From positions 62,001 to 126,000 of the forward strand of contig NZ_AQXI01000001.1 of the NCBI RefSeq assembly GCF_000376445.1: a DNA stretch of 64,000 bases, read 5' to 3'. The notes beneath the pieces are model-generated. The model saw only the letters and a list, made by a program, of their open reading frames with translations, did not search any database and was not told the DNA's origin. The position numbers and the translations under genes were made by a program. The stretch is from Haladaptatus paucihalophilus DX253. GTDB lineage: Archaea > Halobacteriota > Halobacteria > Halobacteriales > Haladaptataceae. Shown piece after piece: positions 52,401 to 60,130 of this stretch. How positions within the stretch are numbered: the first letter of the stretch is position 1; every line of letters starts with the position of its first letter.

Positions 52401-52452
52401 CGTAGTTCGCGCGGTCGTCGCGGGCCGGGTCACCCGCGTCACGTGTTGCCAT
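49432..52452 (-). CDS. FAD-linked oxidoreductase fused to Fe-S subunit (GlcD-GlpC type)
   Basis: 1006 residues. The N-terminal half is an FAD-binding PCMH oxidase (LPRGGGTSLAGQSV, then GAIGNNSTGSHSLKYG and VSGEHGDGR), as in D-lactate or glycolate dehydrogenases. The second half carries CHGCGGCRG and CIGCKGCAKDCPSEVDM (4Fe-4S ligands), then CCG-domain motifs (HGHCHQKA and CCGMAGSFGYE). It oxidises a 2-hydroxy acid and feeds electrons to the respiratory chain. The fusion is common in haloarchaea. Substrate not determinable. Confidence 0.93.
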   Translation of the reverse strand: MATRDAGDPARDDRANYDYHSDSVARTGLVSDLVTLVDGEVRFDEYSRQLYATDASAYEVTPIGVVFPTSTDDVASVMEYCADREIPVLPRGGGTSLAGQSVNEAVVLDFTRHMVDLLDFDPEAETARAQSGIVLGELNRALAEEGLKFAPDPAWRDKSALGGAIGNNSTGSHSLKYGKTDAYIEECEVVLADGTVTRFGDVTLDELREGAGDDSLEGRIYAEVLRIVEEERDAVAEVFPQLKRNVSGYNLDRLVEEAEEGHVNLARLLAGSEGTLAIVTEATVSLEPIPETKAMALLTYGSLNDAMEDVAPILDHDPSAVEVLDNVLISLAEDTEEFRDVVEMLPDGTDSVLLVEFYATDDEDGREKVSKLRDDREGVRALSAMEAHDEDERARFWKLRKSGLPILLSRTTDAKHISFIEDSAVPPENLPEYVADFQQVLEDNDTFASVYAHAGPGCLHVRPLVNTKSPAGVNQMESIADAVTDLVVEYGGSVSGEHGDGRARTQWNHKLYGDHVWEVFRDLKTAFDPDWLLNPGQVCGDVDMTENLRFDPGYEFDSGFAPTLNWENENGFEGMVELCHGCGGCRGGQETTGGVMCPTYRAADEEITSTRGRANMLRQAMSGSLSDEEQFDVEFMHEVMDLCIGCKGCAKDCPSEVDMAKLKAEVEHEYHERHGASLRDRIFGNIDRLSSLGSAFAPVSNWATELPGARFVAEKVLGIASERSLPTFHRETLEDWFEERGTRVSEEEATRRVLLFPDTYTNHNHPEAGKAAIRVLEAADVHVRIPSGVAGSGRPAHSKGLLDTAREQAETNVDALSSFVRDGWDVVVVEPSDAVMFQSDYLDLLPTDESSGSSSGQYTEPRSADPEAGGLRTEAERLAANTYGICEYLDAFDLDLPLSGEGSLTYHGHCHQKATKKDGHAVTVLRTAGYEVDALDSGCCGMAGSFGYEAEHYSMSKAVGSILFEQVEESDGGEVVAPGASCRTQLGDWQGEEPPHPIQKVDEALR

Positions 52453-52570
52453 ACGGTGTCGTAAGGAAGGCGACCCGAAAAGTCATGTGGGGTTGGGGCA
52501 ACCGATGGGGGCGATGCGCGACACGCCGGACGCCGCGCACTCGCGTCAGTTCGTCCCTCGTTTGGTCGTA

Positions 52571-52644
52571 GTTCGTTTCGACCGATCGTCGTTCGCGCGG
52601 TCATCTTCCCCCGTTCGTTTCGAACGGTCGTCGTTCACCCGGTC
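52571..52644. repeat. Two imperfect 32-bp direct repeats
   Basis: GTTCGTTTCGACCGATCGTC and its continuation (52571-52602) recur at 52613-52644 with four mismatches in 32 bases, 42 bp apart. They lie in the 280-bp spacer between the fusion oxidoreductase and the EamA gene. They could be paired regulator sites or a decayed repeat. No gene is seen in the spacer. Confidence 0.45.
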
Positions 52645-52732
52645 CGAAGCGATTCCGCGCTGGTACTGAATTCAACTATTTCTCCCTGAATACTACTGAA
52701 CTATACTAACAGGACATCGACCGGACGCTCGT

Positions 52733-53677
52733 TCAGACTCGTCGGACGCTCGGCGAGGCCGCGCGCCAGAAGTCGAAGAGCACGTCGCGCTTCAGCAGGG
52801 CGAAGCCGGTGAAGATGGCGGCGAAGCCGATGACCGTCGTGCTGGCGACGAGTTCGCCCAGCACCAACCAGCTGAGAAGCGTGGCGACGACGGGTTCGAG
52901 GTAGCCGACGAGGTTGAGTTCGGTCGCGCCGATGGTGTCCAGCAGGTGGAAATAGATGAGGAACGCGACGACGCCCGAGATGAGCACCAAGTAGGTCAGG
53001 GACGCGACGGCCGACATCGACCAGTCGATTGCGGCGGGGGACTCACCAGTCCCGAGGCTGACCGCGTGGATGAGGATCGAGCCGAACAGCATGGACCAAC
53101 CCTGCAGCGCGGGCACCGAGACGCCGGTTTCGAACGGTTGGCTGAGCACCGACCCGAGGGCGAAACTCGCGGCGGCGAGAAAGACGAGGCCGATGCCGAC
53201 CGCATCAGTCGAGAGGAGGTTGGCGGGGGTCGGGTTGGCGACGATGGCGACGCCGACGACGCCACAGAGCAGGCCGACGGCACCGAGCGGGGTGACGTGT
53301 TCGTCGGCGAAGAGGGTGCTGGCGAAGACCGCCGTGAGAACCGGTGAGAGGCTGACGATGACCGCCGCCAGCGCACCGGGCACGTGTTCTTGGCCGAGGT
53401 AGAGGAGGCTGTGGTGGCCCGCGATGATGAACGCGCCGATAGTCACGATTCCGAGCACGTCCCCTCTGGTCTGCGGCTTCCAGCGGTCGGTCGTCACGGC
53501 GGCGTAGCCGAGGATGAGCAGGCCAGCCACGTCGTAGCGCACCGCCGCGAACAGGAGCGGCGGGAAGTGGTGAAGCCCCACGTCGATGGAGACGAACGAA
53601 CCGCCCCAGAACAGCGCCAATAATGCAAACATCACTCCGTTCATCGGTAGGTATCTACCAAATTTCGTCTGAGTCAT
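52733..53677 (-). CDS. EamA-family transporter
   Basis: 314 residues with ten transmembrane helices in two EamA repeats (FALLALFWGGSFVSIDVGLH, LYLGQEHVPGALAAVIVSLS, then YFHLLDTIGATELNLVGYLE). It is a drug/metabolite superfamily member. The divergent neighbour is an Lrp-type regulator 205 bp away; such pairs often mean amino-acid export under Lrp control. Substrate inferred only from this pairing. Confidence 0.9.
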   Translation of the reverse strand: MTQTKFGRYLPMNGVMFALLALFWGGSFVSIDVGLHHFPPLLFAAVRYDVAGLLILGYAAVTTDRWKPQTRGDVLGIVTIGAFIIAGHHSLLYLGQEHVPGALAAVIVSLSPVLTAVFASTLFADEHVTPLGAVGLLCGVVGVAIVANPTPANLLSTDAVGIGLVFLAAASFALGSVLSQPFETGVSVPALQGWSMLFGSILIHAVSLGTGESPAAIDWSMSAVASLTYLVLISGVVAFLIYFHLLDTIGATELNLVGYLEPVVATLLSWLVLGELVASTTVIGFAAIFTGFALLKRDVLFDFWRAASPSVRRV

Positions 53678-53882
53678 GGATTTCTATCCAATCCTACCAG
53701 ATGCACCTTGTTAAACCCTTCTACAAAGAATAGCACTGATACTGAATCTCATGCAAACTTCAACGCAATCTTTGCACCAATTCGTTATTATGAATCATGA
53801 GGGTGTGTGTGATTCGAACGGAAATCGTCCATCTTCGCCGAACTCCAGACGTTAAGTATGACGGACGTATAATTCGAAATCA
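53678..53882. promoter_or_regulatory. Divergent promoter region between EamA and Lrp genes
   Basis: 205 bp, more AT-rich than its surroundings. GGTTTAACAAGG (minus strand, about 53709-53720) can serve the EamA gene and GTTAAGTATG (53853-53862) the Lrp gene. ATTCGTTATTATGAAT (53783-53798) has weak dyad symmetry that an Lrp protein could bind. Confidence 0.4.
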
Positions 53883-54368
53883 ATGGACGAACGCGACGTC
53901 ACCCTACTCAAGGCGATATCGGACCTCGAAACGGGAAGTCCCGAGAAACTACACGAGGAGACGGACATCCCCGTTTCCACCATCCACTACCGACTGAACA
54001 ACCTCCGGGAGGCAGGTGTCATCGAAAACGACCTCTACGACATCGACTTGGAGGAGTTCGGTCTGGGCGTCACCGTCGTCGTGGAGGTGTTCGCCGATTA
54101 CACGGGGTCCTATCGGGACTTCGGGGAGAAGATACTCGACATCGAGGGCGTTACGCAAGCGTACTTCACGATGGGCGAAACCGACTTTATCGTCGTCGCG
54201 CACCTCACCGGGCGCGAGATGGTCGAACGGCTCATCGGCGATTTCGAGCGCATCGAGGAGGTGGACCGAACGAACTCCACGTTCGTCATCTCCACGCTCC
54301 GCGACTCCCACCGCGTGCTCCAGAGCTACAGTTTGGACACGCTCGTCGACGAACTCGCGGAGGACTGA
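53883..54368 (+). CDS. Lrp/AsnC-family transcription regulator
   Basis: 161 residues. The helix-turn-helix is LLKAISDLETGSPEKLHEET then IPVSTIHYRLNNLREAGVIE. The RAM domain follows with ILDIEGVTQAYFTMGETDFI then VVAHL. It acts as a soluble oligomer. It is divergent from the EamA transporter, its likely target. The effector, probably an amino acid, is unknown. Confidence 0.92.
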   Translation: MDERDVTLLKAISDLETGSPEKLHEETDIPVSTIHYRLNNLREAGVIENDLYDIDLEEFGLGVTVVVEVFADYTGSYRDFGEKILDIEGVTQAYFTMGETDFIVVAHLTGREMVERLIGDFERIEEVDRTNSTFVISTLRDSHRVLQSYSLDTLVDELAED

Positions 54369-54398
54369 ATCGACGAGCCGCCGCCGTTCGCGTTCCCG

Positions 54399-54899
54399 TT
54401 AGTCGCCGCCTCCGCCGTCGCCGGTCGAGCAGCGCGCCGAAAGCGATTCCCTGTCGGCCGCGACACAGGAGATAGAGCTGATGCGACCGGTGTCCGTCGG
54501 GTCCGGTTGGAACGTGATGCTGTCGCCCACCTGAATCTCGTTGAACAGCGTGCGATGCGTGGTGTACAGCGTCCGTTCGCCCTCCTTCGCGTCGTTCGGC
54601 CACGCGGACCGATACTGCTCGATAGTCACCTCGTAGGTCACGGTGCCGAACGACTCGGTGAGTCGAGTTCCTACCGATTCGTTCACGACGACGTTGCCGG
54701 GGTCGCTGCCCGCGTTTCCGGGGTACTCGTCCCGTGCCGACACGCCGCTCGCGGTCGCGGAGAGGACTCGCGTTTCGTCGGCGCGGACGGTCTTTTCGAC
54801 CACGCGGCCTTGATTCGTGCCGAGAACGGCCTTCGTACACCCGGCGACCGAGGCCGCGGCACCGACCGCTCCGACTCGGAGGAACTGGCGGCGGTTCAC
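54399..54899 (-). CDS. Tat-exported lipoprotein of unknown function
   Basis: 166 residues from GTG 54899. The signal RRQFLRVGAVGAAASVAGC ends in a lipobox Cys. The mature part is mostly beta (GTVTYEVTIEQYRSAWPND) with two cysteines near the end (ISCVAADRESLSARC). No domain recognised. It is convergent with the Lrp gene and divergent from the metallo-beta-lactamase-fold gene. Confidence 0.75.
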   Translation of the reverse strand: MNRRQFLRVGAVGAAASVAGCTKAVLGTNQGRVVEKTVRADETRVLSATASGVSARDEYPGNAGSDPGNVVVNESVGTRLTESFGTVTYEVTIEQYRSAWPNDAKEGERTLYTTHRTLFNEIQVGDSITFQPDPTDTGRISSISCVAADRESLSARCSTGDGGGGD

Positions 54900-54985
54900 G
54901 TGCCACGCTTTGGGGAACCCACGGATAATTCTGTCTACCCGCGCCGAACGAAAACACGAAACCCCTGCCGTCCCTACGCCGGGAT

Positions 54986-55564
54986 ATGATTCGAAACATC
55001 GCGGCGAACGTGCAGGCGTTCACCAGCAACGCGTTCCTCGTGGACGGCGACCGCACCGTCCTCGTGGACACCGGGTCGAACTTCGACGCCGTGTCGCGGG
55101 TCGAGGAGGCCGTCGGCGACCTCGATGCCGTCATCGTCACGCACACGCACCCCGACCACGTTGGCACCCTCGATGCGGTCACGGAGGCCTTCGACGTCGA
55201 GGCGTTCGGCTTCGACCCCGACCAACCCGGCGTGGACGTCGGAATCGAGGACGAGGCGGTCGTGACCATCGGCGACGACGACTACCGCGCGCTCCACACG
55301 CCGGGGCACAAGGACGACCACCTCTGTTTCTACTCCGAATCGGCGGACATCCTCTTCGCGGGCGACCTCGTGTTCCAGAACGGCAGTTTCGGCCGAACAG
55401 ACCTCGAAGAAGGCGACCGCGCGGCGCTCATCCAGAGCATCGACCGCGTGCTCGACGCGGTGGACGAGGACCTGCGCGAGATGCACGTCGGCCACGGCCC
55501 GAGCGTGACGACCAACCCGTACCACGACATCGAACTGGCGTCACAGGCCGCGCGGATACGGTAA
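54986..55564 (+). CDS. Metallo-beta-lactamase-fold hydrolase
   Basis: 192 residues. The metal motif is VIVTHTHPDHVG, then LHTPGHKDDHLCF, FAGDLVFQ (bridging Asp) and the final VGHGPSVTT (His). It resembles the glyoxalase II-like group. Substrate unknown; thioesters are typical of the family. It is convergent with the ATPase gene, 10 bp apart. Confidence 0.92.
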   Translation: MIRNIAANVQAFTSNAFLVDGDRTVLVDTGSNFDAVSRVEEAVGDLDAVIVTHTHPDHVGTLDAVTEAFDVEAFGFDPDQPGVDVGIEDEAVVTIGDDDYRALHTPGHKDDHLCFYSESADILFAGDLVFQNGSFGRTDLEEGDRAALIQSIDRVLDAVDEDLREMHVGHGPSVTTNPYHDIELASQAARIR

Positions 55565-55574
55565 CGAACGACGA

Positions 55575-56363
55575 CTAGAGAAGCGACTCATACGCGTCTC
55601 CGTACTCGGATGCGATTTTCTCGGGGTCGTTTCGCTCCGCCTTCGAAAGCGGTTCGAGGGTCATCGTTTCGGCGGGGTCGAGCAGGTTCACCACGTCCGA
55701 CACGCGTTTTTCCATCGTCCCGTCGTGGACGCTGTTGTCGGCGACTTCGCACGCCTTCGCGTAGCGCGCGCCGTCGTACACTCGGACGCGGCGGGGTTCG
55801 ACGACGGCCACGGTGTCGAATTCGACGCCCTGAATCGGGCGGGCGATGTCGCTGTAGGACTCCACGACCGCCCGGTCTTCCGACCGGATGCGCTCGGCCA
55901 GCGCCCGGAAGTGCGGGAGGTAGCGGCGCTCGGTCTGGTCGTTCAGTTCCGCGAGGGACTCGACGACCACGGCGGACGAGAGCGGGAGGGCCTCGCGCAC
56001 GGCGTCGGGCAGCGAGACGGTGCCGTTGACGACGAAGCCGTCTCCAACGCGGTCAACGAGGAACTCGCGGCGGGACTGCCCGAGCAGTCCTTTGCCCGAG
56101 CCGGGAGCGGGCCGCCAGAGTCGATGGACTGGGTTCAAGTCTTCGGGGTCGGCGTCGCCTCGACTCGCGGACGCGAGTCGCTTCGCGTCCTTGCCGTAGA
56201 GTCTTCCGTCCGTAAGCGCGGCCGTGGCGTCGTCGTGGTCGAACCAGAAGTCGTTGCCCGCGCGGGGCTTGAACCCGACGCCGCCGATGTAGTCGAGGAG
56301 GCCGACCGTGAACGTCGTCTTCCCGGCGTCCACGCGGTCGCTTCCGGCGACGAGAACCGTCAT
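55575..56363 (-). CDS. Predicted P-loop ATPase of unknown role
   Basis: 262 residues from ATG 56363. VLVAGSDRVDAGKTTFTVGL is a deviant Walker A similar to dethiobiotin-synthetase-like P-loops. GVGFKPRAGNDFWFDHDDAT follows as expected for the switch region. VNGTVSLPDAV and SAVVVESLAEL look like the later core strands. The C-terminal part is unfamiliar. It overlaps the DUF5827 gene by 4 bp, so both are one operon. Confidence 0.75.
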   Translation of the reverse strand: MTVLVAGSDRVDAGKTTFTVGLLDYIGGVGFKPRAGNDFWFDHDDATAALTDGRLYGKDAKRLASASRGDADPEDLNPVHRLWRPAPGSGKGLLGQSRREFLVDRVGDGFVVNGTVSLPDAVREALPLSSAVVVESLAELNDQTERRYLPHFRALAERIRSEDRAVVESYSDIARPIQGVEFDTVAVVEPRRVRVYDGARYAKACEVADNSVHDGTMEKRVSDVVNLLDPAETMTLEPLSKAERNDPEKIASEYGDAYESLL

Positions 56364-56626
56364 GTCTTCAGGCCGTAGTAGCCCGGTTCCTCGTCGGTCG
56401 GAGGTTCGGCGACCACGAGTTTCTCGGAGTTCCGCATCACCCACGGAATCGCCCAGTCCAACAGGATGTCCTCCGTCTCGACGTCGATTTCGGCGTCCGG
56501 GTCGAGACCCTGTAGCAGTCGAGCGATTTCGTAGACCGAGTACATCGTGTCCTCGTCGAGCAGTTCGTCCGGTTCGTAAAAATCACAGGGGTACAACTGC
56601 TCGAACTCGTCCTTTGGCTTTGGCAT
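56360..56626 (-). CDS. DUF5827 family protein
   Basis: 88 residues from ATG 56626. FEQLYPCDFYEPDELLDEDT, then SVYEIARLLQGLDPDAEIDV and DWAIPWVMRN match the haloarchaeal DUF5827 family. It is small, acidic and soluble. It is coupled to the P-loop ATPase, which it may regulate; that is inference from overlap only. Confidence 0.85.
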   Translation of the reverse strand: MPKPKDEFEQLYPCDFYEPDELLDEDTMYSVYEIARLLQGLDPDAEIDVETEDILLDWAIPWVMRNSEKLVVAEPPTDEEPGYYGLKT

Positions 56627-56769
56627 GGGTGGACGTACGTCCGAACGGGCGTAAAAGCTCTCGAATCGACCCGCGGAGTCTCGGGTATAATTCAGGGAGG
56701 CGGTTATAAATATAACGGACAACCATGACAACCGAGTATTTATAACAGCCGTTCGAGATAGGAACTGAC

Positions 56770-57198
56770 ATGTACGAGGAATCGGAGAACGAGACGAAAG
56801 AGGCGCTCGTCTCCGCCTTCGCTGAATTCGGCGGTACCTATCTCCGGGATATCTGGTTGTTCGACCAATCGGATCACGAACAGCTCTTTCTTCGGGAGGA
56901 CGTGGAGGAAAAGCTCGAAGCGGTCGACGTGGAGAAGTTCGTCGATAACGAGCGGTTCGGGTTCATCACGCAGGACACCTACGACCAACTCTACTACGCC
57001 ACGTATCAGTACACAGTTCGGGGGTTCGACGATTTCGAACAGTTCCGGATGTTCTTCGACGACGACGACCGCCACGTCGGCGTGTTCGCCAGTTTCGACC
57101 GGCAGTCCGGCGGCCACGATTACGAATCGCTGTTTCAACACGTCACGGATATCGCATCCGGCTACGATGTTCCGGTCGTGAGTCCTGACGACGAATAA
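56770..57198 (+). CDS. DUF7522-like protein
   Basis: 142 residues. YLRDIWLFDQSDHEQLFLRE, then QYTVRGFDDFEQFRMFFDDD and VGVFASFDRQ match the haloarchaeal DUF7522 pattern, a PAS-like small soluble fold of unknown role. It is divergent from the DUF5827 gene with an AT-rich promoter region (ACCGAGTATTTATAACAG, 56729-56746). Confidence 0.75.
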   Translation: MYEESENETKEALVSAFAEFGGTYLRDIWLFDQSDHEQLFLREDVEEKLEAVDVEKFVDNERFGFITQDTYDQLYYATYQYTVRGFDDFEQFRMFFDDDDRHVGVFASFDRQSGGHDYESLFQHVTDIASGYDVPVVSPDDE

Positions 57199-57344
57199 GC
57201 CCCACGTACGGCACGGGTATCGTTTCGTTCACGATGGGGTAACGGAACGCTACGAACTATCGCTTCTATTTCGGTACCGCGGAGAGTTCGGTCGTTGACG
57301 GATTCGCCCCGTCCGGCGTCTATTTGAAAAAAGCGTCGTTTGGT

Positions 57345-58004
57345 TTACTTCGGCGTCAGCTTGATGCTATCGAGTTTCAGGTGCTTTCGACCGTTGTTCC
57401 CGGTGTTCCAGTAATCGGAAACCGATGCGGCGCTACCGAGCGAACTCGCCCGCGCCTTCAGTTGGATACCGATGTCGTACCTGGTGCCGCCGACGAGGCT
57501 GAAGTCCTTGGTTTCCGTGTGTCCGCTGTCGTACAGCGTCGAGAGGGTTTCCATCGACTGGTCCTCCAGACCGTAGTCGTTGCTCCGGACGAACGCCGAG
57601 ATGGTCGAGGTCGAATCCTTGTGCGAGCAACGTCGATAATAGTCAAGCGTGACTTTGTAGCCACGGTCTTCCGGTGGGGTGTACGTCCCGTAGAGCCGTG
57701 CGAGGACATATCCTTCGCCGTCCACGGACGAGTTCGCAACCGCCCAAATCTTGTTCTCTATCGTATCGACTTGGACCTCTGCTCTCGTGATCTGCCCGGC
57801 CTTCTTTTTCGTATCGTAGCTCGACGGGGAGAGATAGAACGAGGTCCCCGCCTCGGGGGTAACGTTGGGGCTCGACGCGGACGCCGCCGTCGTCGCGGCA
57901 GTCAGTGACGCGAGTCCGGCACCCGCCGTCTTCAGAACCCGTCGTCGAGAGGTCGTGTTCACAATGCTTCTCTCCTCGGATTTGTCGCGTGTGTCCTCAC
58001 TCAT
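57345..58004 (-). CDS. Tat-secreted protein of unknown function
   Basis: 219 residues. The signal is SRRRVLKTAGAGLASLTAATTAASA without a lipobox, so the product is released. The mature part is beta-rich with many Ser/Thr/Tyr (YLSPSSYDTKKKAGQITRAE, then GGTRYDIGIQLKARASSLGS) and few acidic residues compared with neighbours. The upstream spacer (58005-58187) is unusually AT-rich. No family recognised. Confidence 0.7.
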   Translation of the reverse strand: MSEDTRDKSEERSIVNTTSRRRVLKTAGAGLASLTAATTAASASSPNVTPEAGTSFYLSPSSYDTKKKAGQITRAEVQVDTIENKIWAVANSSVDGEGYVLARLYGTYTPPEDRGYKVTLDYYRRCSHKDSTSTISAFVRSNDYGLEDQSMETLSTLYDSGHTETKDFSLVGGTRYDIGIQLKARASSLGSAASVSDYWNTGNNGRKHLKLDSIKLTPK

Positions 58005-58187
58005 CTAAAGACCACACGAAATTTAATTTTGTACTATAACTTAAAAATTAATATTTTATAAAAGAATATATATGTACTCATAGTTAGATTATTTAGATAG
58101 CCGCTGTGCGGTATTTTCCATCGGTCGCGCTCACGGTAGTGACTCAGAAGCTAATTACTACCGCAAAAAATATCGGTGCGTTCGGGA
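58005..58187. promoter_or_regulatory. AT-rich spacer upstream of the secreted protein
   Basis: 183 bp containing long A/T runs (around 58018-58075). Several could serve as TATA elements for the minus-strand secreted-protein gene. No gene is seen. Confidence 0.4.
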
Positions 58188-58799
58188 TTATTCGAACCGC
58201 GAAACGACGTTTTCGTAGTTGTCAGCAACCTCGTCCCAGTCGATGACTTCGAAGACGTTCTCCACGAAGTCGCCGCGGTCCGGTCCGTAGTCGTAGTAGT
58301 AGGAGTGCTCCCACACGTCCACCGCGAGAATCGGGTGGCTGCCCCAGAGCGCGCCCTGGTCGTGCTTGTCGACCTTGACGTTACGGAGCTGTTTGGCCAC
58401 CGGGTCGTACACGAGGAGTGCCCAGCCACCGGCGGCGCTCGCGGCGGCCTCGAACTCGCCCTTCCATCCCTCGTAGGAACCGAAGTCCTCCTCGATGCGG
58501 TCGGCGAGGTCTCCCTCGGGTTCGCCGCCGCCGTTCTCGTCCATGTTCTCCCAGAAGAGGGTGTGGAGGTAGTGACCACAGCCGTTGTGGGTCACGTTAC
58601 CCAGCGCACCCGCCGTGCTGGAGTAGTCACCGGACTCGCGGTTCTCCGCGAGGGTCTCCTCGGCACTGTTGAGGCCGTTTACGTAGCCCTGGTGGTGGGT
58701 GTCGTGGTGCCACGTGAGAACCTGCTCGGAGATGTGCGGTTCCAGCGCGTCGTAGTCGTACGGGAGCGGTGGTAGTTCCGCGTTCGATTTTTCTGCCAT
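58188..58799 (-). CDS. sod: Superoxide dismutase (Mn/Fe type), copy 1
   Basis: 203 residues. The metal ligands are His in [15 protein letters not shown], His in HYLHTLFWEN, and Asp and His in LAVDVWEHSYYYDY. It converts superoxide to peroxide and oxygen in the cytosol. The ribosome binding site GGAGGT stands 9 bases before ATG. The second copy lies 120 bp upstream on the same strand and is clearly diverged. Confidence 0.95.
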   Translation of the reverse strand: MAEKSNAELPPLPYDYDALEPHISEQVLTWHHDTHHQGYVNGLNSAEETLAENRESGDYSSTAGALGNVTHNGCGHYLHTLFWENMDENGGGEPEGDLADRIEEDFGSYEGWKGEFEAAASAAGGWALLVYDPVAKQLRNVKVDKHDQGALWGSHPILAVDVWEHSYYYDYGPDRGDFVENVFEVIDWDEVADNYENVVSRFE

Positions 58800-58808
58800 A
58801 TATGTATT

Positions 58809-58814
58809 ACCTCC
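58809..58814 (-). promoter_or_regulatory. Strong ribosome binding site of sod copy 1
   Basis: On the minus strand GGAGGT sits nine bases before the ATG at 58799, an unusually good match in a genome where most genes look leaderless. AGATATAG and GGTTTAACA upstream are promoter candidates, so copy 1 has its own promoter. Confidence 0.6.
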
Positions 58815-58919
58815 ACTAACTATATCTCACCTCGGCCTGTTAAACCTTGAGGAGAAGTTCGCTAACATACAGCATGATACGCCGGCAAAATATTCTGCTT
58901 TCGGACGCCAACGCGGCCG

Positions 58920-59522
58920 TTACATCCCGCTGGCTTCGTCGTAACGTTCCTCAACGTCGTCCCAGTTAACGACGTCCCAGAAGTTGTCCACGTACTCGCC
59001 GCGGTTGTTCTCGTACTGGAGGTAGTAGGCGTGTTCCCACACGTCCAGCACCAAGAGCGGCGTCGTCCCTTGCGGTGACTGGTTCTGGTGATTCTCGGCC
59101 ATGCTCACGATGGGAATGTCGGCCACGTGGTCGTAGAGCAACATCCCCCATCCCGAGCCTTCGACGCCCTTCGCGGCCTCCGAGAAGTGCGTTTTGAACT
59201 CCTCGAACGACCCGAACTGTTCGTCGAGGGCGTCGGCGAGGTCGCCGCCGGGTTCGCCGCCGCCGTCCGGGGACATGTTCTCCCAGAAGACGGAGTGGTT
59301 GACGTGTCCCGAGAGGTTGAACGCGAGATTGCGCTCGACGCCTTTGACGTCGCCCCACTCGTCGTTTTCGCGCATCTCTTCCAACTTGTCGAGCGCCGCG
59401 TTCGCACCGTTGACATAGCCTTGGTGGTGTTTGTCGTGGTGCAATTCCATGATGTGCGCGTCGATGCTCGGTTCCAGTGCGTCGTAGCTATACGGTAGGT
59501 CCGGTAGTTCGTAGGTCGCCAT
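58920..59522 (-). CDS. sod: Superoxide dismutase (Mn/Fe type), copy 2
   Basis: 200 residues from ATG 59522. The ligands are His in [16 protein letters not shown], His in [11 protein letters not shown], and Asp and His in [14 protein letters not shown]. It shares the fold and ligands with copy 1 but differs along most of its length, so the duplication is old or one copy was acquired. [19 protein letters not shown] is the conserved stretch both share. Confidence 0.95.
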   Translation of the reverse strand: MATYELPDLPYSYDALEPSIDAHIMELHHDKHHQGYVNGANAALDKLEEMRENDEWGDVKGVERNLAFNLSGHVNHSVFWENMSPDGGGEPGGDLADALDEQFGSFEEFKTHFSEAAKGVEGSGWGMLLYDHVADIPIVSMAENHQNQSPQGTTPLLVLDVWEHAYYLQYENNRGEYVDNFWDVVNWDDVEERYDEASGM

Positions 59523-59593
59523 TGGTAACCCCCGGAAGGTGGTCAACGGTCGTCGTGTTAAGTGTTGAGGCGACGCACGCAGACGACGTGTCA

Positions 59594-60130
59594 TCACACG
59601 GTGACCCGGCAGGAACGAGGGTCTCCCGCACGGCCGAGAAACCCGAGGAGGAGCACGATACCGCCGACGCGAAGCAGGTCGCCGTGGAACGGCAGCGCGG
59701 CCATCGCGCCCGCGAAGCCGAGGAAACCGAGCAGGCCCGCGCCGCAACTCGCGCACCCGGACGCGACGAGTCCCGGCAGGACGCCGGTCAGGTCGGAGAG
59801 GCTCGACACACCCGTGACGCGAGCCTGTGCCGCGGCGTTCGTCACCGCGACGCCGGTCAGCACCGCGTAACAGACGATGAGACCCAGCCCGAACCAACCG
59901 TTCGTCGCCAAGACGTTCTCGGTCAGCAGGACGAGCGTATCGTCCGCCCACTGCATCCCCGCCCCGAGCATCTGCATCGACATCTCCGGGAACGTCGAGA
60001 GGATGAGCAGGACGTACGTGACGGCGGCGACGACGGCCGTCCCCACCGCTCGCGGGAGCGAACTCACCGGATAGGCGAGGGCGGCGGCGAGTTGCGAGAG
60101 TAGCCGTCGGGTGCGCGATTTCCCCGTCAT
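59594..60130 (-). CDS. Membrane protein with an intramembrane CxxC motif, partner of the DsbA-like protein
   Basis: 178 residues from ATG 60130. Four to five helices include LPGLVASGCASCGAGLLGFL, which places a CASC pair in a helix. It overlaps the DsbA-like gene by 4 bp, so they are co-translated. This suggests a thiol-redox partner (electron acceptor or reductant) but it is neither DsbB nor DsbD by motif. Alternatively it is a metal transporter-like protein. Unknown family. Confidence 0.68.
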   Translation of the reverse strand: MTGKSRTRRLLSQLAAALAYPVSSLPRAVGTAVVAAVTYVLLILSTFPEMSMQMLGAGMQWADDTLVLLTENVLATNGWFGLGLIVCYAVLTGVAVTNAAAQARVTGVSSLSDLTGVLPGLVASGCASCGAGLLGFLGFAGAMAALPFHGDLLRVGGIVLLLGFLGRAGDPRSCRVTV

